Positions 44,267-53,621 of a stretch of 64,000 bases of DNA are shown in pieces; positions within the stretch are counted from its first letter, which is position 1; the number at the start of each line of letters is the position of its first letter. The position numbers and the translations under genes are program-made. This DNA comes from Bacteroidales bacterium. GTDB taxonomy: Bacteria; Bacteroidota; Bacteroidia; Bacteroidales; Rikenellaceae. The DNA lies in contig CAJSYJ010000003.1 in assembly GCA_910574205.1 (NCBI GenBank), forward strand, positions 391,207 through 455,206. Direction: 5' to 3'. Under the pieces are notes generated by a model. The model was not told the DNA's origin. It worked only from the letters and a program-made list of their open reading frames with translations, and ran no database searches.

Positions 44267-46855
44267 ATGAAACATACGAAACTTACGATACTCTCCGCCG
44301 CGGCACTGCTGCTGAGCGCATTCGCTGCCGACGCCTATGGCGCCGCGCGGCATATTCTCGCAGCCGGCACCGACGCCCGAAGCCGGGGACTCGCCGGCCA
44401 GACACCCGCCGCGGACGCGGCCGATACGGTTGCGTTCGACACCTCGGCGCCGATACTCAGCCAGGGCGACGGCAAGCTCTACTACATCCGCAAGATCAAC
44501 CTGCACGGAGTGAAGTACCTCAACCACGACATCCTCAAATCGTCGGCCGGTTTGGAGGAGGGCGACTCGATATATCTGCCCAGCAAGTTCATCTCCAACG
44601 CCATACAACGTCTGTGGGCTCCGAGATACTTCTCCGACGTACAGATCGGCGCCACTATCGAGGGCGACTCGCTCGACTTGGAGGTCTTCCTCAAAGAGCG
44701 TCCGCGCATCCTGCGCTGGCAGTTCGACGGCGTGGGCAAGGGCAAGCAGAAGGACCTTATAGAGGAGTTGAAGCTGCGCCGCAACACCGAGCTTTCGGAC
44801 TACGTGATCGACAAGAATACGCGGCTCATCAAGAGCCACTTCTCGAAGAAGGGCTACCGCAACTGTCAGGTCGAGGTGCGCATCGACAACGACACCACAT
44901 ACGAGCAGTGCGTCAACGTAACGTTCATCATCGACAAGAACCCGAAGGTCAAGATCGGCAAGATCAACTTCTCGGGCAACGAGGCTTTCGACGACAAGCG
45001 TCTGCGCCGCACCTTCAAAAAGACCCACCAGAAGAGTCTCAACATCTTCAAGGGGCGCAAGCTCTCCGAGGAGGACTACGAAATGGATAAGGAGCTGCTG
45101 CTCGACTTCTACAACTCGCGCGGCTACCGCAACGCGACTATCCTGCGCGATTCGATCTACGACATAGACTACAAGACTATCGGCATCGACATCGATGTGT
45201 CGGAGGGCAACAAATACTACATACGCGACATATCGTGGGTCGGCAACTCGATCTACACCACTGAGCAGCTGCAAGAGATGTTCGGCGTGCAGAAGGGCGA
45301 CGTCTACGACAAGAAGTCGATGCACAAGCGTCTGGGCATCGGCAAGGAGGTAAACCCCGAGGAGATGTCCGTATCTTCGCTCTACCAGAACAACGGCTAT
45401 CTGGCCTCGCAGATCGAGCCAGCCGAGATAGTGGTCGGACGCGACTCGATCGATCTGGAAATACGCGTCTTCGAGGGCAAGCCCTTTACCGTAAACGAGG
45501 TGGGCATATCGGGCAATATGCGCGTCGACGACGAAGTGATCCGCCGCGAGCTCTATGTACGTCCGGGCGATCTTTACAACCGCGCCATGCTCATGCAGAC
45601 CATACGCACGCTGATGTCGATGGGACACTTCGACGAGGAGAACGTCATGCCCGACGTCAAGCCCGTGAGCAACGAGCTGGTCGATGTCAACTGGCCTCTG
45701 GTCGAGAAGGCGAGCGACCAGTTCAATATCGCAGGCGGCTGGGGCTCGGGAACGTTCGTCGGTTCGATCGGCGTCACGCTCAACAACCTCTCGCTGCGCA
45801 ACTTCTTCAAGAAGGGCGCTTGGCGCCCCTACCCTTCGGGACAGAACCAGCGCCTCTCGATTTCGGGACAGAGCAACGGTACATACTATAAGGCTCTCGC
45901 ACTGAGCTTTACCGATCCCTGGCTGGGCGGACACCGACCCAATACCTTTACCTTCTCGGCGCATATCTCCGAGCAGAACAACGCCCTCTACGCATGGCAG
46001 AAGGCCTCGATGTACTACCGCTCGACGGGTGTGGCCGTCGGTCTGGGCAAGCGTCTGACATGGCCCGACCCCTACTTCTCGATCTACGCCGAAATGGCAT
46101 ACCAGCGTTACGGCTTGAAGGGCTGGTCGTCGTTCATCATCAGCAACGGACACAGCAACATGCTCTCGCTCAAACTGGTGCTGCAACGCTCGTCGGTCGA
46201 CTCGCCGTTCTTCTCGCGCAAGGGTTCGGAGTTCACGGCCTCGGTGCAGGCCACGCCCCCCTTCTCGCTCTGGGACGGCAAGGACTACGCCGACAGCAAG
46301 CTCTCCGAGCAGGACCGCTACCGCTGGATCGAGTTCCACAAATGGAACCTCAAAGCCAAATGGTTCTTCCCGCTGACGACCAACCAGAACCTCGTGCTCA
46401 TGGCCTCGGCCGAAATGGGTTATCTGGGTCACTACAACAAGGATAAGATATCGCCTTTCGAGCGTTTCGAGATCGGTGGCGACGGTATGACGGGCTATAA
46501 TATATACGGTGTCGACATCATCGCCATGCGCGGTTACGAGGACGGTGCGCTCGATCCGTCGAGCTACTACTCGGTGGCCTACAACAAGTATACTGTCGAG
46601 CTGCGCTACCCGATCATCCTCAAACCGCAGTCGTCGATCTACGTGCTCGGCTTCTTGGAGGGCGGTAACGGCTTCAACTCATGGAAGGAGTTCTCGCCGT
46701 TCAAGATCAAGCGTTCGGCCGGTGTCGGCGTGCGTCTCTATCTGCCCGTTGTCGGCATGCTCGGCATCGACTGGGGCTACGGCTTCGACGCGCCCTACGG
46801 CTCGACCAAGCCCAGCGGCAGCCAGTTCCACTTTACAATGGGACAAACGTTCTGA
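44267..46855 (+). CDS. bamA: Outer membrane protein assembly factor BamA
   Basis: 862 residues. A signal peptide (LTILSAAALLLSAFAADA) precedes an Asp/Ala-rich linker. POTRA domains follow from about residue 75 to 480, recognisable by repeats such as FISNAIQRLWAPRYFSDV, KSHFSKKGYRNCQVEVRIDN and LTMFG-like LQEMFGVQKGDVYDKKSMHKRL. The C-terminal 16-strand barrel has the conserved loop-6 motif in IIAMRGYEDGAL and ends FHFTMGQTF, with a terminal Phe. It catalyses insertion of beta-barrel proteins. It is followed by two Skp-like chaperone genes, a standard arrangement. Confidence 0.97.
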   Translation: MKHTKLTILSAAALLLSAFAADAYGAARHILAAGTDARSRGLAGQTPAADAADTVAFDTSAPILSQGDGKLYYIRKINLHGVKYLNHDILKSSAGLEEGDSIYLPSKFISNAIQRLWAPRYFSDVQIGATIEGDSLDLEVFLKERPRILRWQFDGVGKGKQKDLIEELKLRRNTELSDYVIDKNTRLIKSHFSKKGYRNCQVEVRIDNDTTYEQCVNVTFIIDKNPKVKIGKINFSGNEAFDDKRLRRTFKKTHQKSLNIFKGRKLSEEDYEMDKELLLDFYNSRGYRNATILRDSIYDIDYKTIGIDIDVSEGNKYYIRDISWVGNSIYTTEQLQEMFGVQKGDVYDKKSMHKRLGIGKEVNPEEMSVSSLYQNNGYLASQIEPAEIVVGRDSIDLEIRVFEGKPFTVNEVGISGNMRVDDEVIRRELYVRPGDLYNRAMLMQTIRTLMSMGHFDEENVMPDVKPVSNELVDVNWPLVEKASDQFNIAGGWGSGTFVGSIGVTLNNLSLRNFFKKGAWRPYPSGQNQRLSISGQSNGTYYKALALSFTDPWLGGHRPNTFTFSAHISEQNNALYAWQKASMYYRSTGVAVGLGKRLTWPDPYFSIYAEMAYQRYGLKGWSSFIISNGHSNMLSLKLVLQRSSVDSPFFSRKGSEFTASVQATPPFSLWDGKDYADSKLSEQDRYRWIEFHKWNLKAKWFFPLTTNQNLVLMASAEMGYLGHYNKDKISPFERFEIGGDGMTGYNIYGVDIIAMRGYEDGALDPSSYYSVAYNKYTVELRYPIILKPQSSIYVLGFLEGGNGFNSWKEFSPFKIKRSAGVGVRLYLPVVGMLGIDWGYGFDAPYGSTKPSGSQFHFTMGQTF

Positions 46856-46925
46856 TAAGCGACAAAATTCCATACGGGGGGGGGCTTAAAAGAGCGACAT
46901 GGCAAAGAAATTGAAATATTTTCGT

Positions 46926-46933
46926 TACATTTG
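46926..46933 (+). promoter_or_regulatory. -7 box upstream of the first Skp gene
   Basis: TACATTTG, 19 nt before the ATG at 46953. Confidence 0.5.
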
Positions 46934-46952
46934 TATAATATAAAAACAGTAC

Positions 46953-47465
46953 ATGTTTATGAAACGTTTGATATTGACATTCGCTCTGCTCGCCGCATCG
47001 TTCGGCCTGGCATCGGCACAGAACTATATGGTCGTCAACAGCGAGACGGTCTTCAAGTCTCTTCCCGAATACAACTCGGCGCTCGAACGCATCGAGACCC
47101 TCGCCGACCAGTACCAGCAGCAGGTCGACGACCGTTTCGCCGCCGTCGAGACGCTCTACAACAACTACATGGCACAGCGCTCGTCGCTCTCCGAGTCGGC
47201 ACGTCAGACCCGTGAGAACGCCATTCTGCAACGCGAGAAGGAGGCTTCCGAGTTCCAGGAGTCGCTGTTCGGCACCGACGGCGAGCTGATGAAGAAGCGT
47301 CTGGAACTGATCCAGCCGATCCAGCAGCGCGTCTTCTCGACGATCGAGAGCTTCTGCAAGCAGCACGGCTACGACCTTGTGATAGACATCGCCGCCAACC
47401 CGACGGTGCTCTACAACTCGACGCGCATCGACTTCACGCAGCGAATCATCGATGCTCTGAAATAG
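46953..47465 (+). CDS. Periplasmic chaperone Skp/OmpH, first copy
   Basis: 170 residues with a signal peptide (LILTFALLAASFGLASA). The mature part has an N-terminal beta segment (NYMVVNSETVFKSLPEYNSAL) and long coiled-coil helices (about 45-130, Gln/Glu/Arg-rich) that form the tentacles of the Skp trimer, ending in a conserved TRIDFTQRIIDAL segment. It holds unfolded outer-membrane proteins in the periplasm. Starts at 46953 or 46959 (MKRLIL) cannot be told apart. It is directly downstream of bamA and 29 nt before a second copy. Confidence 0.92.
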   Translation: MFMKRLILTFALLAASFGLASAQNYMVVNSETVFKSLPEYNSALERIETLADQYQQQVDDRFAAVETLYNNYMAQRSSLSESARQTRENAILQREKEASEFQESLFGTDGELMKKRLELIQPIQQRVFSTIESFCKQHGYDLVIDIAANPTVLYNSTRIDFTQRIIDALK

Positions 47466-47494
47466 AAATAGTAATCAAACATTTATAATCAATC

Positions 47495-48037
47495 ATGAAG
47501 AAGTTTTTGAAACTAACCCTCGCGGGTGCCCTGATGCTTTGCTCATCATCTGTTTTCGCACAAAAATTCGGACGCGTCGACCTGGCCGTCATCATCCCCA
47601 ATATGGCCGAGTACAAGGAGGCGTCGGCCAACCTCGAAACATATGCCAAGGATCTGCAAGATCAGCTCGAAGCCATTCAGGTGGAGTTCAATACGCGTCT
47701 GGCCGATTTCGAGAAGAACGCCGGCACCATGACCGATTCGGTCAAGCAGCTCAAAGAGACCGAGCTGGGTCAGTTGCAGCAGCGCTACCGCGACTTCTCG
47801 CAGATCGCTCAGCAGGACCTTTCGAAGAAGGAGCAGGAGTTGATGCTGCCCGTATTCGACAAGGCCAACGAGGCTGTCAAGAAGATCTCGCAGGCGGGCG
47901 GTTATCTTGTCGTGTTCAACACATCCAACTCGGCCGCAGCAGGTCTGGCCTACTTCGATGAGGCAGCCCTGACGGACATTACCGATGCCGTAAAGCGCGA
48001 GCTCAACGTTACCGAGGATACCTCGACTGCCAACTAA
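47495..48037 (+). CDS. Periplasmic chaperone Skp/OmpH, second copy
   Basis: 180 residues with signal peptide MKKFLKLTLAGALMLCSSSV, cleaved before Gln-Lys-Phe. The mature protein starts KFGRVDLAVIIPNMAEYKEA and has two coiled-coil helices (about 45-140), the same architecture as the first copy but divergent in sequence. It ends with a Thr/Ala tail. A rho-independent terminator 70 nt downstream closes the bamA-skp-skp unit. Confidence 0.92.
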   Translation: MKKFLKLTLAGALMLCSSSVFAQKFGRVDLAVIIPNMAEYKEASANLETYAKDLQDQLEAIQVEFNTRLADFEKNAGTMTDSVKQLKETELGQLQQRYRDFSQIAQQDLSKKEQELMLPVFDKANEAVKKISQAGGYLVVFNTSNSAAAGLAYFDEAALTDITDAVKRELNVTEDTSTAN

Positions 48038-48109
48038 GCGATCGTCCGAGGCTGTCGCCTGCCGTCGCGGCAGGTGTCAGCGCCGACATCCGAATAGTCC
48101 ATACTATCG

Positions 48110-48139
48110 CGCCTGCCTCAACGGCAGGCGTGTTTTTTT
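48110..48139 (+). terminator. Terminator after bamA-skp-skp
   Basis: CGCCTGCC, loop TCAAC, GGCAGGCG, then TG and a run of seven T. Confidence 0.9.
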
Positions 48140-48188
48140 CTATAAGCATACTTTTCGTCAAAAATCATCGGCCCGCACCGCCGGCACG

Positions 48189-48410
48189 ATAGGGGCTCGA
48201 CTTGTCGAACACCCCATTGCCGAGCGACGAGGCGCGGACGCAAATGACGACCTTTCACGGGAAAGATTTTTTGTCAAAAGCGGTATTATGCAACGCAACG
48301 ACGGAGCGAGGCGATGGGCTGTACTTGGCGAACATCCCATTGCCGAGCGACGAGGCGCGGCAGCAGAATGCCGATTTTCACGGGAAATTTTTCGTCAAAA
48401 GGCGTTAGTA
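48189..48410. repeat. 123-bp tandem repeat, two copies
   Basis: Two direct copies offset by 123 bp share CATTGCCGAGCGACGAGGCG exactly (starting at 48215 and 48338). Both carry a variant of TTTTCACGGGAAA and end in GTCAAAAG. The right copy runs straight into the inverted-repeat element at 48411. Confidence 0.8.
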
Positions 48411-48512
48411 GCGGTGCCGACATGAAATCGGGGCAGACGGGTAGTACTCGATGTACGTCCCGTTTGCCACGATGATTGAGGTAACGCTAATGGCGCCTTT
48501 TCACGAAAAATT
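48411..48512. repeat. Dispersed inverted-repeat element, copy B
   Basis: Second copy of the element at 39434-39530, starting GCGGTGCCGACATGAAATCG. The stem arms are ATCGGGGCA and TGCCACGAT; the A-T pair replaces a G-C pair of copy A at the same place, and one mismatch is present. Confidence 0.8.
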
Positions 48513-48544
48513 ATGAAAGAATGTTGATAAATACCCTCCGACAT

Positions 48545-48576
48545 ATTGATGCGTTGCTAAATTTTACCTACTTTTG
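48545..48576 (+). promoter_or_regulatory. guaB promoter
   Basis: ATTG (48545-48548), 20-nt spacer, TACTTTTG (48569-48576); the guaB ATG is 26 nt downstream. Confidence 0.75.
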
Positions 48577-48602
48577 TGGGCAACATATTAAACCCGATTG
48601 CT

Positions 48603-50078
48603 ATGTCTTTTATCGATGAAAGGGTACAGTCGACAGGTCTCACATTCGATGATGTGTTGCTCGTACCGGCCTATTCAGACGTGTTGCCGAGAGAAGTGAA
48701 TACCGCAGGCAGGTTCTCTCGAAATATCAGACTCAACATCCCGATAGTATCGGCGGCCATGGATACCGTGACCGAGGCTCCTCTGGCGATAGCGCTGGCG
48801 CGCGAGGGCGGCATAGGCGTGATCCACAAGAACATGTCGATAGCCGACCAGGCTGCGCACGTGAGACGTGTCAAGCGCGCCGAGAGCGGCATGATCTACG
48901 ACCCGATTACGATATCGAAAGACCATACGGTGGGCGATGCGCTGGCGCTGATGCACGAGAACAAGATAGGAGGCATACCCGTCGTCGACGCCGACAACAA
49001 GCTGATAGGCATAGTGACGAACCGCGACCTGAGATTCCAGCCCGACAGCGAGAGGCCGATCGAGCAGGTCATGACGCGCGAGCGGATCGTGACAACGCAC
49101 AACACCGAACTCAAAAACGCAGCCGAAGTGCTGCTGCAAAATAAGATCGAGAAGCTGCCCGTAGTCGACGACGAGGGTCATCTGATCGGTCTTATTACAT
49201 ATAGGGACATTACCAAATTGCAGGACAACCCCAATGCCTGCAAGGACGCGAAGGGACGTCTGCGCGTGGCGGCCGGCATCGGCATCACGCCCGATGCCAT
49301 GGATCGCGTGGCGGCACTGGTGGCCGAGGATGTCGACGCCGTGGTGCTCGACTCGGCGCACGGACACTCCAAGGGCGTGGTCACGCTGCTGCGCCGCATC
49401 AAGGAGGCATATCCCGCGCTCGACGTGGTAGTAGGCAACATCGCCACGGCCGAGGCGGCGCGCTATCTGGTAGACAACGGTGCCGACGGCATCAAGGTCG
49501 GCATAGGCCCCGGCTCGATCTGCACCACCCGCATCATAGCCGGCGTCGGCGTGCCGCAGCTGTCGGCCATATACGACGCGGCGACGGTGGCACGCGCGGC
49601 AGGCATACCGGTCATCGCCGACGGCGGACTGCGCTACTCGGGCGACATCGTGAAGGCTCTGGCGGCCGGCGGCGACTCGGTGATGATAGGTTCGATGTTC
49701 GCAGGCGTCGAGGAGTCGCCCGGCGACACGATCATCTACAACGGCCGCAAATTCAAGTCGTACCGCGGCATGGGCTCGATCGACGCGATGAAGGCGGGCT
49801 CGGCCGACCGTTATTTCCAGAAGGGCTGCGAGGGCAATATCAACAAACTCGTCCCCGAGGGAATCGTGGGACGCGTGCCGTTCAAGGGCTCGCTGGCAGA
49901 GACGGTCTATCAGCTGGTAGGCGGCATACGTGCCGGCATGGGCTACTGCGGCGCACGCGATATCGACGAGTTGAAGCAGTCGCGCTTCATTCGCATCACG
50001 GCATCGGGCATGAACGAGAGCCACCCGCACGACATTACCATAACGAGCGAGACGCCCAACTACTCGCGCGAACGATAA
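48603..50078 (+). CDS. guaB: Inosine-5'-monophosphate dehydrogenase
   Basis: Oxidises IMP to XMP, the first committed step to GMP. 491 residues. The TIM-barrel core starts [18 protein letters not shown]. Two CBS domains lie at about 95-210 ([19 protein letters not shown] and [19 protein letters not shown]). The catalytic loop [20 protein letters not shown] has Cys307. The flap contains [12 protein letters not shown] start at 48576 would overlap the -7 box, so 48603 is used. guaA lies 557 nt downstream, after the DUF3795 gene. Confidence 0.97.
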   Translation: MSFIDERVQSTGLTFDDVLLVPAYSDVLPREVNTAGRFSRNIRLNIPIVSAAMDTVTEAPLAIALAREGGIGVIHKNMSIADQAAHVRRVKRAESGMIYDPITISKDHTVGDALALMHENKIGGIPVVDADNKLIGIVTNRDLRFQPDSERPIEQVMTRERIVTTHNTELKNAAEVLLQNKIEKLPVVDDEGHLIGLITYRDITKLQDNPNACKDAKGRLRVAAGIGITPDAMDRVAALVAEDVDAVVLDSAHGHSKGVVTLLRRIKEAYPALDVVVGNIATAEAARYLVDNGADGIKVGIGPGSICTTRIIAGVGVPQLSAIYDAATVARAAGIPVIADGGLRYSGDIVKALAAGGDSVMIGSMFAGVEESPGDTIIYNGRKFKSYRGMGSIDAMKAGSADRYFQKGCEGNINKLVPEGIVGRVPFKGSLAETVYQLVGGIRAGMGYCGARDIDELKQSRFIRITASGMNESHPHDITITSETPNYSRER

Positions 50079-50111
50079 TACGTACAGCGATACCGACTCA
50101 ACCCCGACGGA

Positions 50112-50456
50112 ATGAACGAAATACAGAACGAAATAGCCGCCTGCGGACTCGTATGCGCCGCCTGCCGGCGATATAGCTCGGGCAAATGCCCCGGCTGCCG
50201 CGACTACGATAAGGCGCAATGGTGCGGTCTGCGCCGCTGCGTCATCGAGCGCGGGCTGAAAAGCTGCGCCGACTGCACGGCAGTGCCCGTGGCGGAGTGC
50301 CGCACATTCAACAATTTCATGAGCAAGGTATTCGGTCTGTTGTTCCGCTCCGACCGCCGCGGCTGCATCGAACGCATCCGCGAGGTGGGTTACGAGGCCT
50401 ATCTCTCGGAGATGAAACTCGCCGGACGCATGAACCGCCCGGTCACTAAAAAATAG
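50112..50456 (+). CDS. DUF3795-type cysteine-rich small protein
   Basis: 114 residues with ten Cys: CGLVCAACRRYSSGKCPGC near the start, then WCGLRRC, KSCADC and single Cys. This is the DUF3795 pattern and suggests a zinc or iron-sulfur site. It starts 33 nt after guaB, so it may share its transcript. No function is known for the family. The Cys spacing is regular and the codon use matches neighbours, which supports a real gene. Confidence 0.8.
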   Translation: MNEIQNEIAACGLVCAACRRYSSGKCPGCRDYDKAQWCGLRRCVIERGLKSCADCTAVPVAECRTFNNFMSKVFGLLFRSDRRGCIERIREVGYEAYLSEMKLAGRMNRPVTKK

Positions 50457-50635
50457 CGATCGGAAAACGCTGTTTCCCGCAAGCCGACCGCCGTGCCGGG
50501 TTCGCCCGGCCTCTGCCGGGGCGCATGGCAAGGCGCAAGGGAGATGACCGTTTACGGTAAGCGGGGGCAGAGCCGGAGTTATCGGAACGTTGTCGGACGC
50601 AGAAAAAGCCGAAACAAAATTCAACCCTACTTCTT

Positions 50636-52165
50636 ATGCAGGAAAAAATAATAATTCTCGACTTCGGGTCGCAATACACGCAGCTCATCGCGCGACGCAT
50701 ACGCGAGATGCAGGTATACTGCGAGATACACCCGTTCAACAGGATGCCCGAACTGGACTCGTCCGTGCGCGGCGTAATACTATCGGGCAGCCCGTCGTCG
50801 GTGCGCGACGATCAGGCGCCACGCATAGATCTCGACGGCATCAAGGGACGTCTGCCGCTGTTGGGCATCTGCTACGGCGCACAATATCTCGCCCACTTCT
50901 TCGGCGGACGCGTCGAGGCATCGGCAAGCCGCGAATACGGCCGCTCGCAGATGCGCGTGGTCGAGCCGGACGACGCGCTGATGCAGTCGCTCTCGCCCCG
51001 GTCACAGGTGTGGATGTCGCACGGCGACACGATAACATCGATCCCCGACGCATACCGCATCGTCGCCTCGACCGACGACGTCGCCATAGCGGCCTACCGC
51101 ATCGACGGCGAGCAGACATGGGGCATACAATTCCACCCCGAGGTATATCATTCGACCGAGGGCAAGACGCTGCTCGAAAACTTCGTCGTGGGCATCTGCG
51201 GCTGCTCGCAGTCATGGACGCCGGACAGCTTCGTCGAGACGACCGTAGATGAGCTGCGGCAGAAGTTAGGCGACGACAAGGTCGTATTGGGCCTCTCGGG
51301 CGGCGTAGACTCGACGGTGGCCGCCGTGCTGCTGCACCGCGCCATAGGCGACCGCCTCTACTGCATCTTCGTGGACTCGGGGCTGCTGCGCCGCAACGAG
51401 TTCGACGACGTATTGGAATCATACAAGGGCATGGGCCTCAACGTCAAGGGAGTCAAGGCGCACGACAAGTTCTTCGGCGATCTGGCCGGCGTAACCGACC
51501 CCGAGACCAAGCGCAAGATCATCGGCCGCGACTTCGTGGAGGTATTCAACGAGGAGGCGCAGCGCATACGCGACGTGAAGTGGCTGGCGCAGGGCACGAT
51601 ATATCCCGACGTGGTGGAGTCGGCCAAGGTCAACGGCATGGCCGTGGTCATCAAGTCGCACCACAACGTAGGCGGCCTGCCCGAGAAGATGAATCTGAAA
51701 ATCGTAGAGCCCCTGCGTCTGCTCTTCAAGGACGAGGTGCGCCGCGTGGGTCTGTCGCTGGGCATCAGCCCGATGCTCATAGGCCGCCACCCATTCCCCG
51801 GCCCCGGACTCGCCATACGTATTCTGGGAGAGGTAACGCCCGAGAAGGTCGACATACTGCAAAGGGTCGACCAGATATATATCGACACCCTGCGCGAGGA
51901 GGGTCTCTACGACAAGATATGGCAGGCAGGCGCGATCCTTCTGCCCGTGCGCAGCGTCGGCGTTATGGGCGACGAACGCACCTACGAGAGCTGCGTTGCG
52001 CTGCGTGCCGTGACTTCGACCGACGGCATGACGGCCGACTGGGTGCATCTGCCCTACGAGGTTCTGGCGCGTCTTTCGAACGAGATCATAAACAAGGTGC
52101 GCGGCGTCAACCGCGTAGTCTACGACATCTCCTCGAAACCGCCAGCAACGATCGAGTGGGAATAA
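50636..52165 (+). CDS. guaA: GMP synthase (glutamine-hydrolysing)
   Basis: Amidates XMP to GMP with ATP and glutamine. 509 residues. The class I glutamine amidotransferase domain has Cys79 in [11 protein letters not shown], and His167 and Glu169 in QFHPEVYHS. The ATP-pyrophosphatase domain has the P-loop [13 protein letters not shown] (about residue 220). The C-terminal dimerisation region ends with [11 protein letters not shown], the family end. A strong hairpin follows the gene. Confidence 0.98.
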   Translation: MQEKIIILDFGSQYTQLIARRIREMQVYCEIHPFNRMPELDSSVRGVILSGSPSSVRDDQAPRIDLDGIKGRLPLLGICYGAQYLAHFFGGRVEASASREYGRSQMRVVEPDDALMQSLSPRSQVWMSHGDTITSIPDAYRIVASTDDVAIAAYRIDGEQTWGIQFHPEVYHSTEGKTLLENFVVGICGCSQSWTPDSFVETTVDELRQKLGDDKVVLGLSGGVDSTVAAVLLHRAIGDRLYCIFVDSGLLRRNEFDDVLESYKGMGLNVKGVKAHDKFFGDLAGVTDPETKRKIIGRDFVEVFNEEAQRIRDVKWLAQGTIYPDVVESAKVNGMAVVIKSHHNVGGLPEKMNLKIVEPLRLLFKDEVRRVGLSLGISPMLIGRHPFPGPGLAIRILGEVTPEKVDILQRVDQIYIDTLREEGLYDKIWQAGAILLPVRSVGVMGDERTYESCVALRAVTSTDGMTADWVHLPYEVLARLSNEIINKVRGVNRVVYDISSKPPATIEWE

Positions 52166-52170
52166 AACAA

Positions 52171-52202
52171 ACGCCGGCTGCCTGAAATCGGGCAGCCGGC
52201 GT
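52171..52202 (+). terminator. Hairpin after guaA
   Basis: ACGCCGGCTGCC, 7-8-nt loop, GGCAGCCGGCGT. The stem is perfect but the following T-run is weak. Confidence 0.7.
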
Positions 52203-52231
52203 CATATTACCATTTCATATCGTCCCCGACC

Positions 52232-52267
52232 GGATTCTTCGCTGCGTTTTACCCAGAATGACGACAC
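52232..52267. repeat. Degenerate dispersed repeat with ATTCT/AGAAT ends
   Basis: ATTCTTCGCTGCG followed shortly by AGAATGACGACAC. I recall similar sequence scattered in intergenic regions of Bacteroidales; this copy has lost part of its core. No function is assigned. Confidence 0.35.
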
Positions 52268-52379
52268 AGCAGTCACGTTATTACTTTCGGATTATCGCAT
52301 CGCTCGGTATTCGAATCTTATGATATTTCCATAAAGAGTCTCTTCATAATATTATATTATTAAATTTGTCAGTATCAGA

Positions 52380-52772
52380 TCATACCTCCTTCTTGTCGTC
52401 CCAATACTGTATAGCACCGCAGAACCGGCACTTTTCGTAGTGCCTCCATGTCTGCTCGGTTACGGTCATCACGTCGCCCGAACGTGTGCCGGCGGCGCTT
52501 TTGGCATGTGCGTATATCTGTTTGGGAGTGCTGCATATCATCTCGCTTTTGAATGTGCGCAGAGCGTCCGAACGGCCGCATGTAGGACATTTCAGACCGG
52601 CCATGGCCTTCTGCTGCCTGTTGTGTTTGATTATGCGGTAGATGATATAGCCTATCAATAACGGTATGCCGATGAATATGAAGCACGAGACGATCAGTGC
52701 GGCGATGATTATCCATGACGCAGCATCGGAGCTGTTGTCCTCCTCGACGGTAATTTTATATCTGTCCGACAT
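52380..52772 (-). CDS. Small membrane protein with zinc ribbon
   Basis: 130 residues. A polar N-terminus (1-20) leads to a hydrophobic stretch of 30 residues (SWIIIAALIVSCFIFIGIPLLIGYIIY) forming one or two TM segments. A cytosolic C-terminus follows with CPTC and CRFC (about residues 64-67 and 116-119), four Cys that can bind one zinc. The family is not recognised. It is transcribed with the secreted protein upstream (23-nt gap). Confidence 0.7.
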   Translation of the reverse strand: MSDRYKITVEEDNSSDAASWIIIAALIVSCFIFIGIPLLIGYIIYRIIKHNRQQKAMAGLKCPTCGRSDALRTFKSEMICSTPKQIYAHAKSAAGTRSGDVMTVTEQTWRHYEKCRFCGAIQYWDDKKEV

Positions 52773-52794
52773 GTTTTCGATCGTTTTTATTAGA

Positions 52795-53247
52795 CTACCA
52801 CTCTCGTTCGATATTTTCGACGGATCTGCGTATTGCGGCCAATGCCCGACTGTCGATCGAATTGCTGTTCGACCAGTTCGCGCTGCTCCTTACTATGCGG
52901 CAGCCCGCTCCTACGTTGCGGCTCTTGGTATAAATGACAACATATTTGTATCGGGAACCTGCGGGCAGTTGCAGGATAAGCGCGCTTGCGTGTCCTTTTG
53001 AAATGCCGTCTACATAACGTACTCTGCTCCAATCGGTATTTTTGTCCGACGAGTATTTCAGCTCGGAGTAGAGATTGTCAGCTGCCGTGCCGCTGTCGAA
53101 CAGAGCGGTCAGAGCCGTTTTCCCTTGCGGGGACGACAGTTGCTTTACAGCCCGGAACAATCCGTTGTTGACATCTGTGGTTGCTTGTGCATCGGCGCAT
53201 ACGGATACCGCGAGCAGCGATGCCAATAAGATAAACAGTTTCTTCAT
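52795..53247 (-). CDS. Small secreted protein of unknown function
   Basis: 150 residues with a signal peptide MKKLFILLASLLAVSVCADA cleaved before Gln-Ala-Thr. The mature protein is Ser/Asn-rich, with two Cys-free halves and a basic C-terminus; there is one Cys (GAGCRIV). No motif is recognised. The 6S-like RNA lies just upstream on the same strand, with its U-tract 29 nt before the ATG. Confidence 0.65.
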   Translation of the reverse strand: MKKLFILLASLLAVSVCADAQATTDVNNGLFRAVKQLSSPQGKTALTALFDSGTAADNLYSELKYSSDKNTDWSRVRYVDGISKGHASALILQLPAGSRYKYVVIYTKSRNVGAGCRIVRSSANWSNSNSIDSRALAAIRRSVENIEREW

Positions 53248-53276
53248 AAACGATATTTTTTGTTTGGTATGTGCAT

Positions 53277-53513
53277 AAAAAAAGCGCGGACAGAACTCTT
53301 CTATTTGCTGTTGAGGTCTTAGGATACCATGCTATCAAATATACGAGTAAAGCCCACGCCTTGCGGCGTGAGCGTCATCGCTTTACTCTCGATAGCCATG
53401 AAAGTTCCTAAGTTTCAACAGCGAGAATCAAAGCTAAACGCTTTTTCCGAATATGTCTTCAATGTGCGTAGCCGTCAGGCTAATGTTTCATAGGCTCCAA
53501 TTGTATGGTTTTC
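53277..53513 (-). ncRNA. ssrS: Structured RNA, probable 6S RNA
   Basis: On the minus strand, about 237 nt from a well-formed promoter to a run of eight T (53277-53284). The 3' half folds into a long rod. From outside in, AAAAAGCG pairs with CGCTTTTT, a large internal bubble follows, and then the stems GCTGTTGA/TCAACAGC, CTTAGGA/TCCTAAG, GGCTATC/GATAGC, GTAAAGC/GCTTTAC and CACGCC/GGCGTG close a GCAA loop. A rod with a central bubble is the shape of 6S RNA, which mimics an open promoter and binds RNA polymerase. Identity as 6S is inferred from shape only. Confidence 0.6.
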
Positions 53514-53518
53514 GAATA

Positions 53519-53550
53519 CGAAAGTACGAATAATCGTGCAGATAAGCAAG
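53519..53550 (-). promoter_or_regulatory. Promoter of the 6S-like RNA
   Basis: On the minus strand: TACTTTCG (53519-53526), a near match to TAnnTTTG, with CTTG (53547-53550) exactly 20 nt upstream. Confidence 0.65.
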
Positions 53551-53621
53551 TCTGCCCGCCGTTCGTCGAAACAGATTTCCTTCAAACCGGCAAGACGGAT
53601 AAAAGCCGGCTGAGCTGCCGG

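Larger units (their letters stand above)
48038..48602. other. Gap between skp2 and guaB with terminator and repeats
   Basis: It contains a terminator (48110-48139), a 123-bp tandem repeat (48189-48410), a dispersed inverted-repeat element (48411-48512) and the guaB promoter (48545-48576). No gene is supported; frames through 48158-48408 follow the repeat. Confidence 0.7.
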
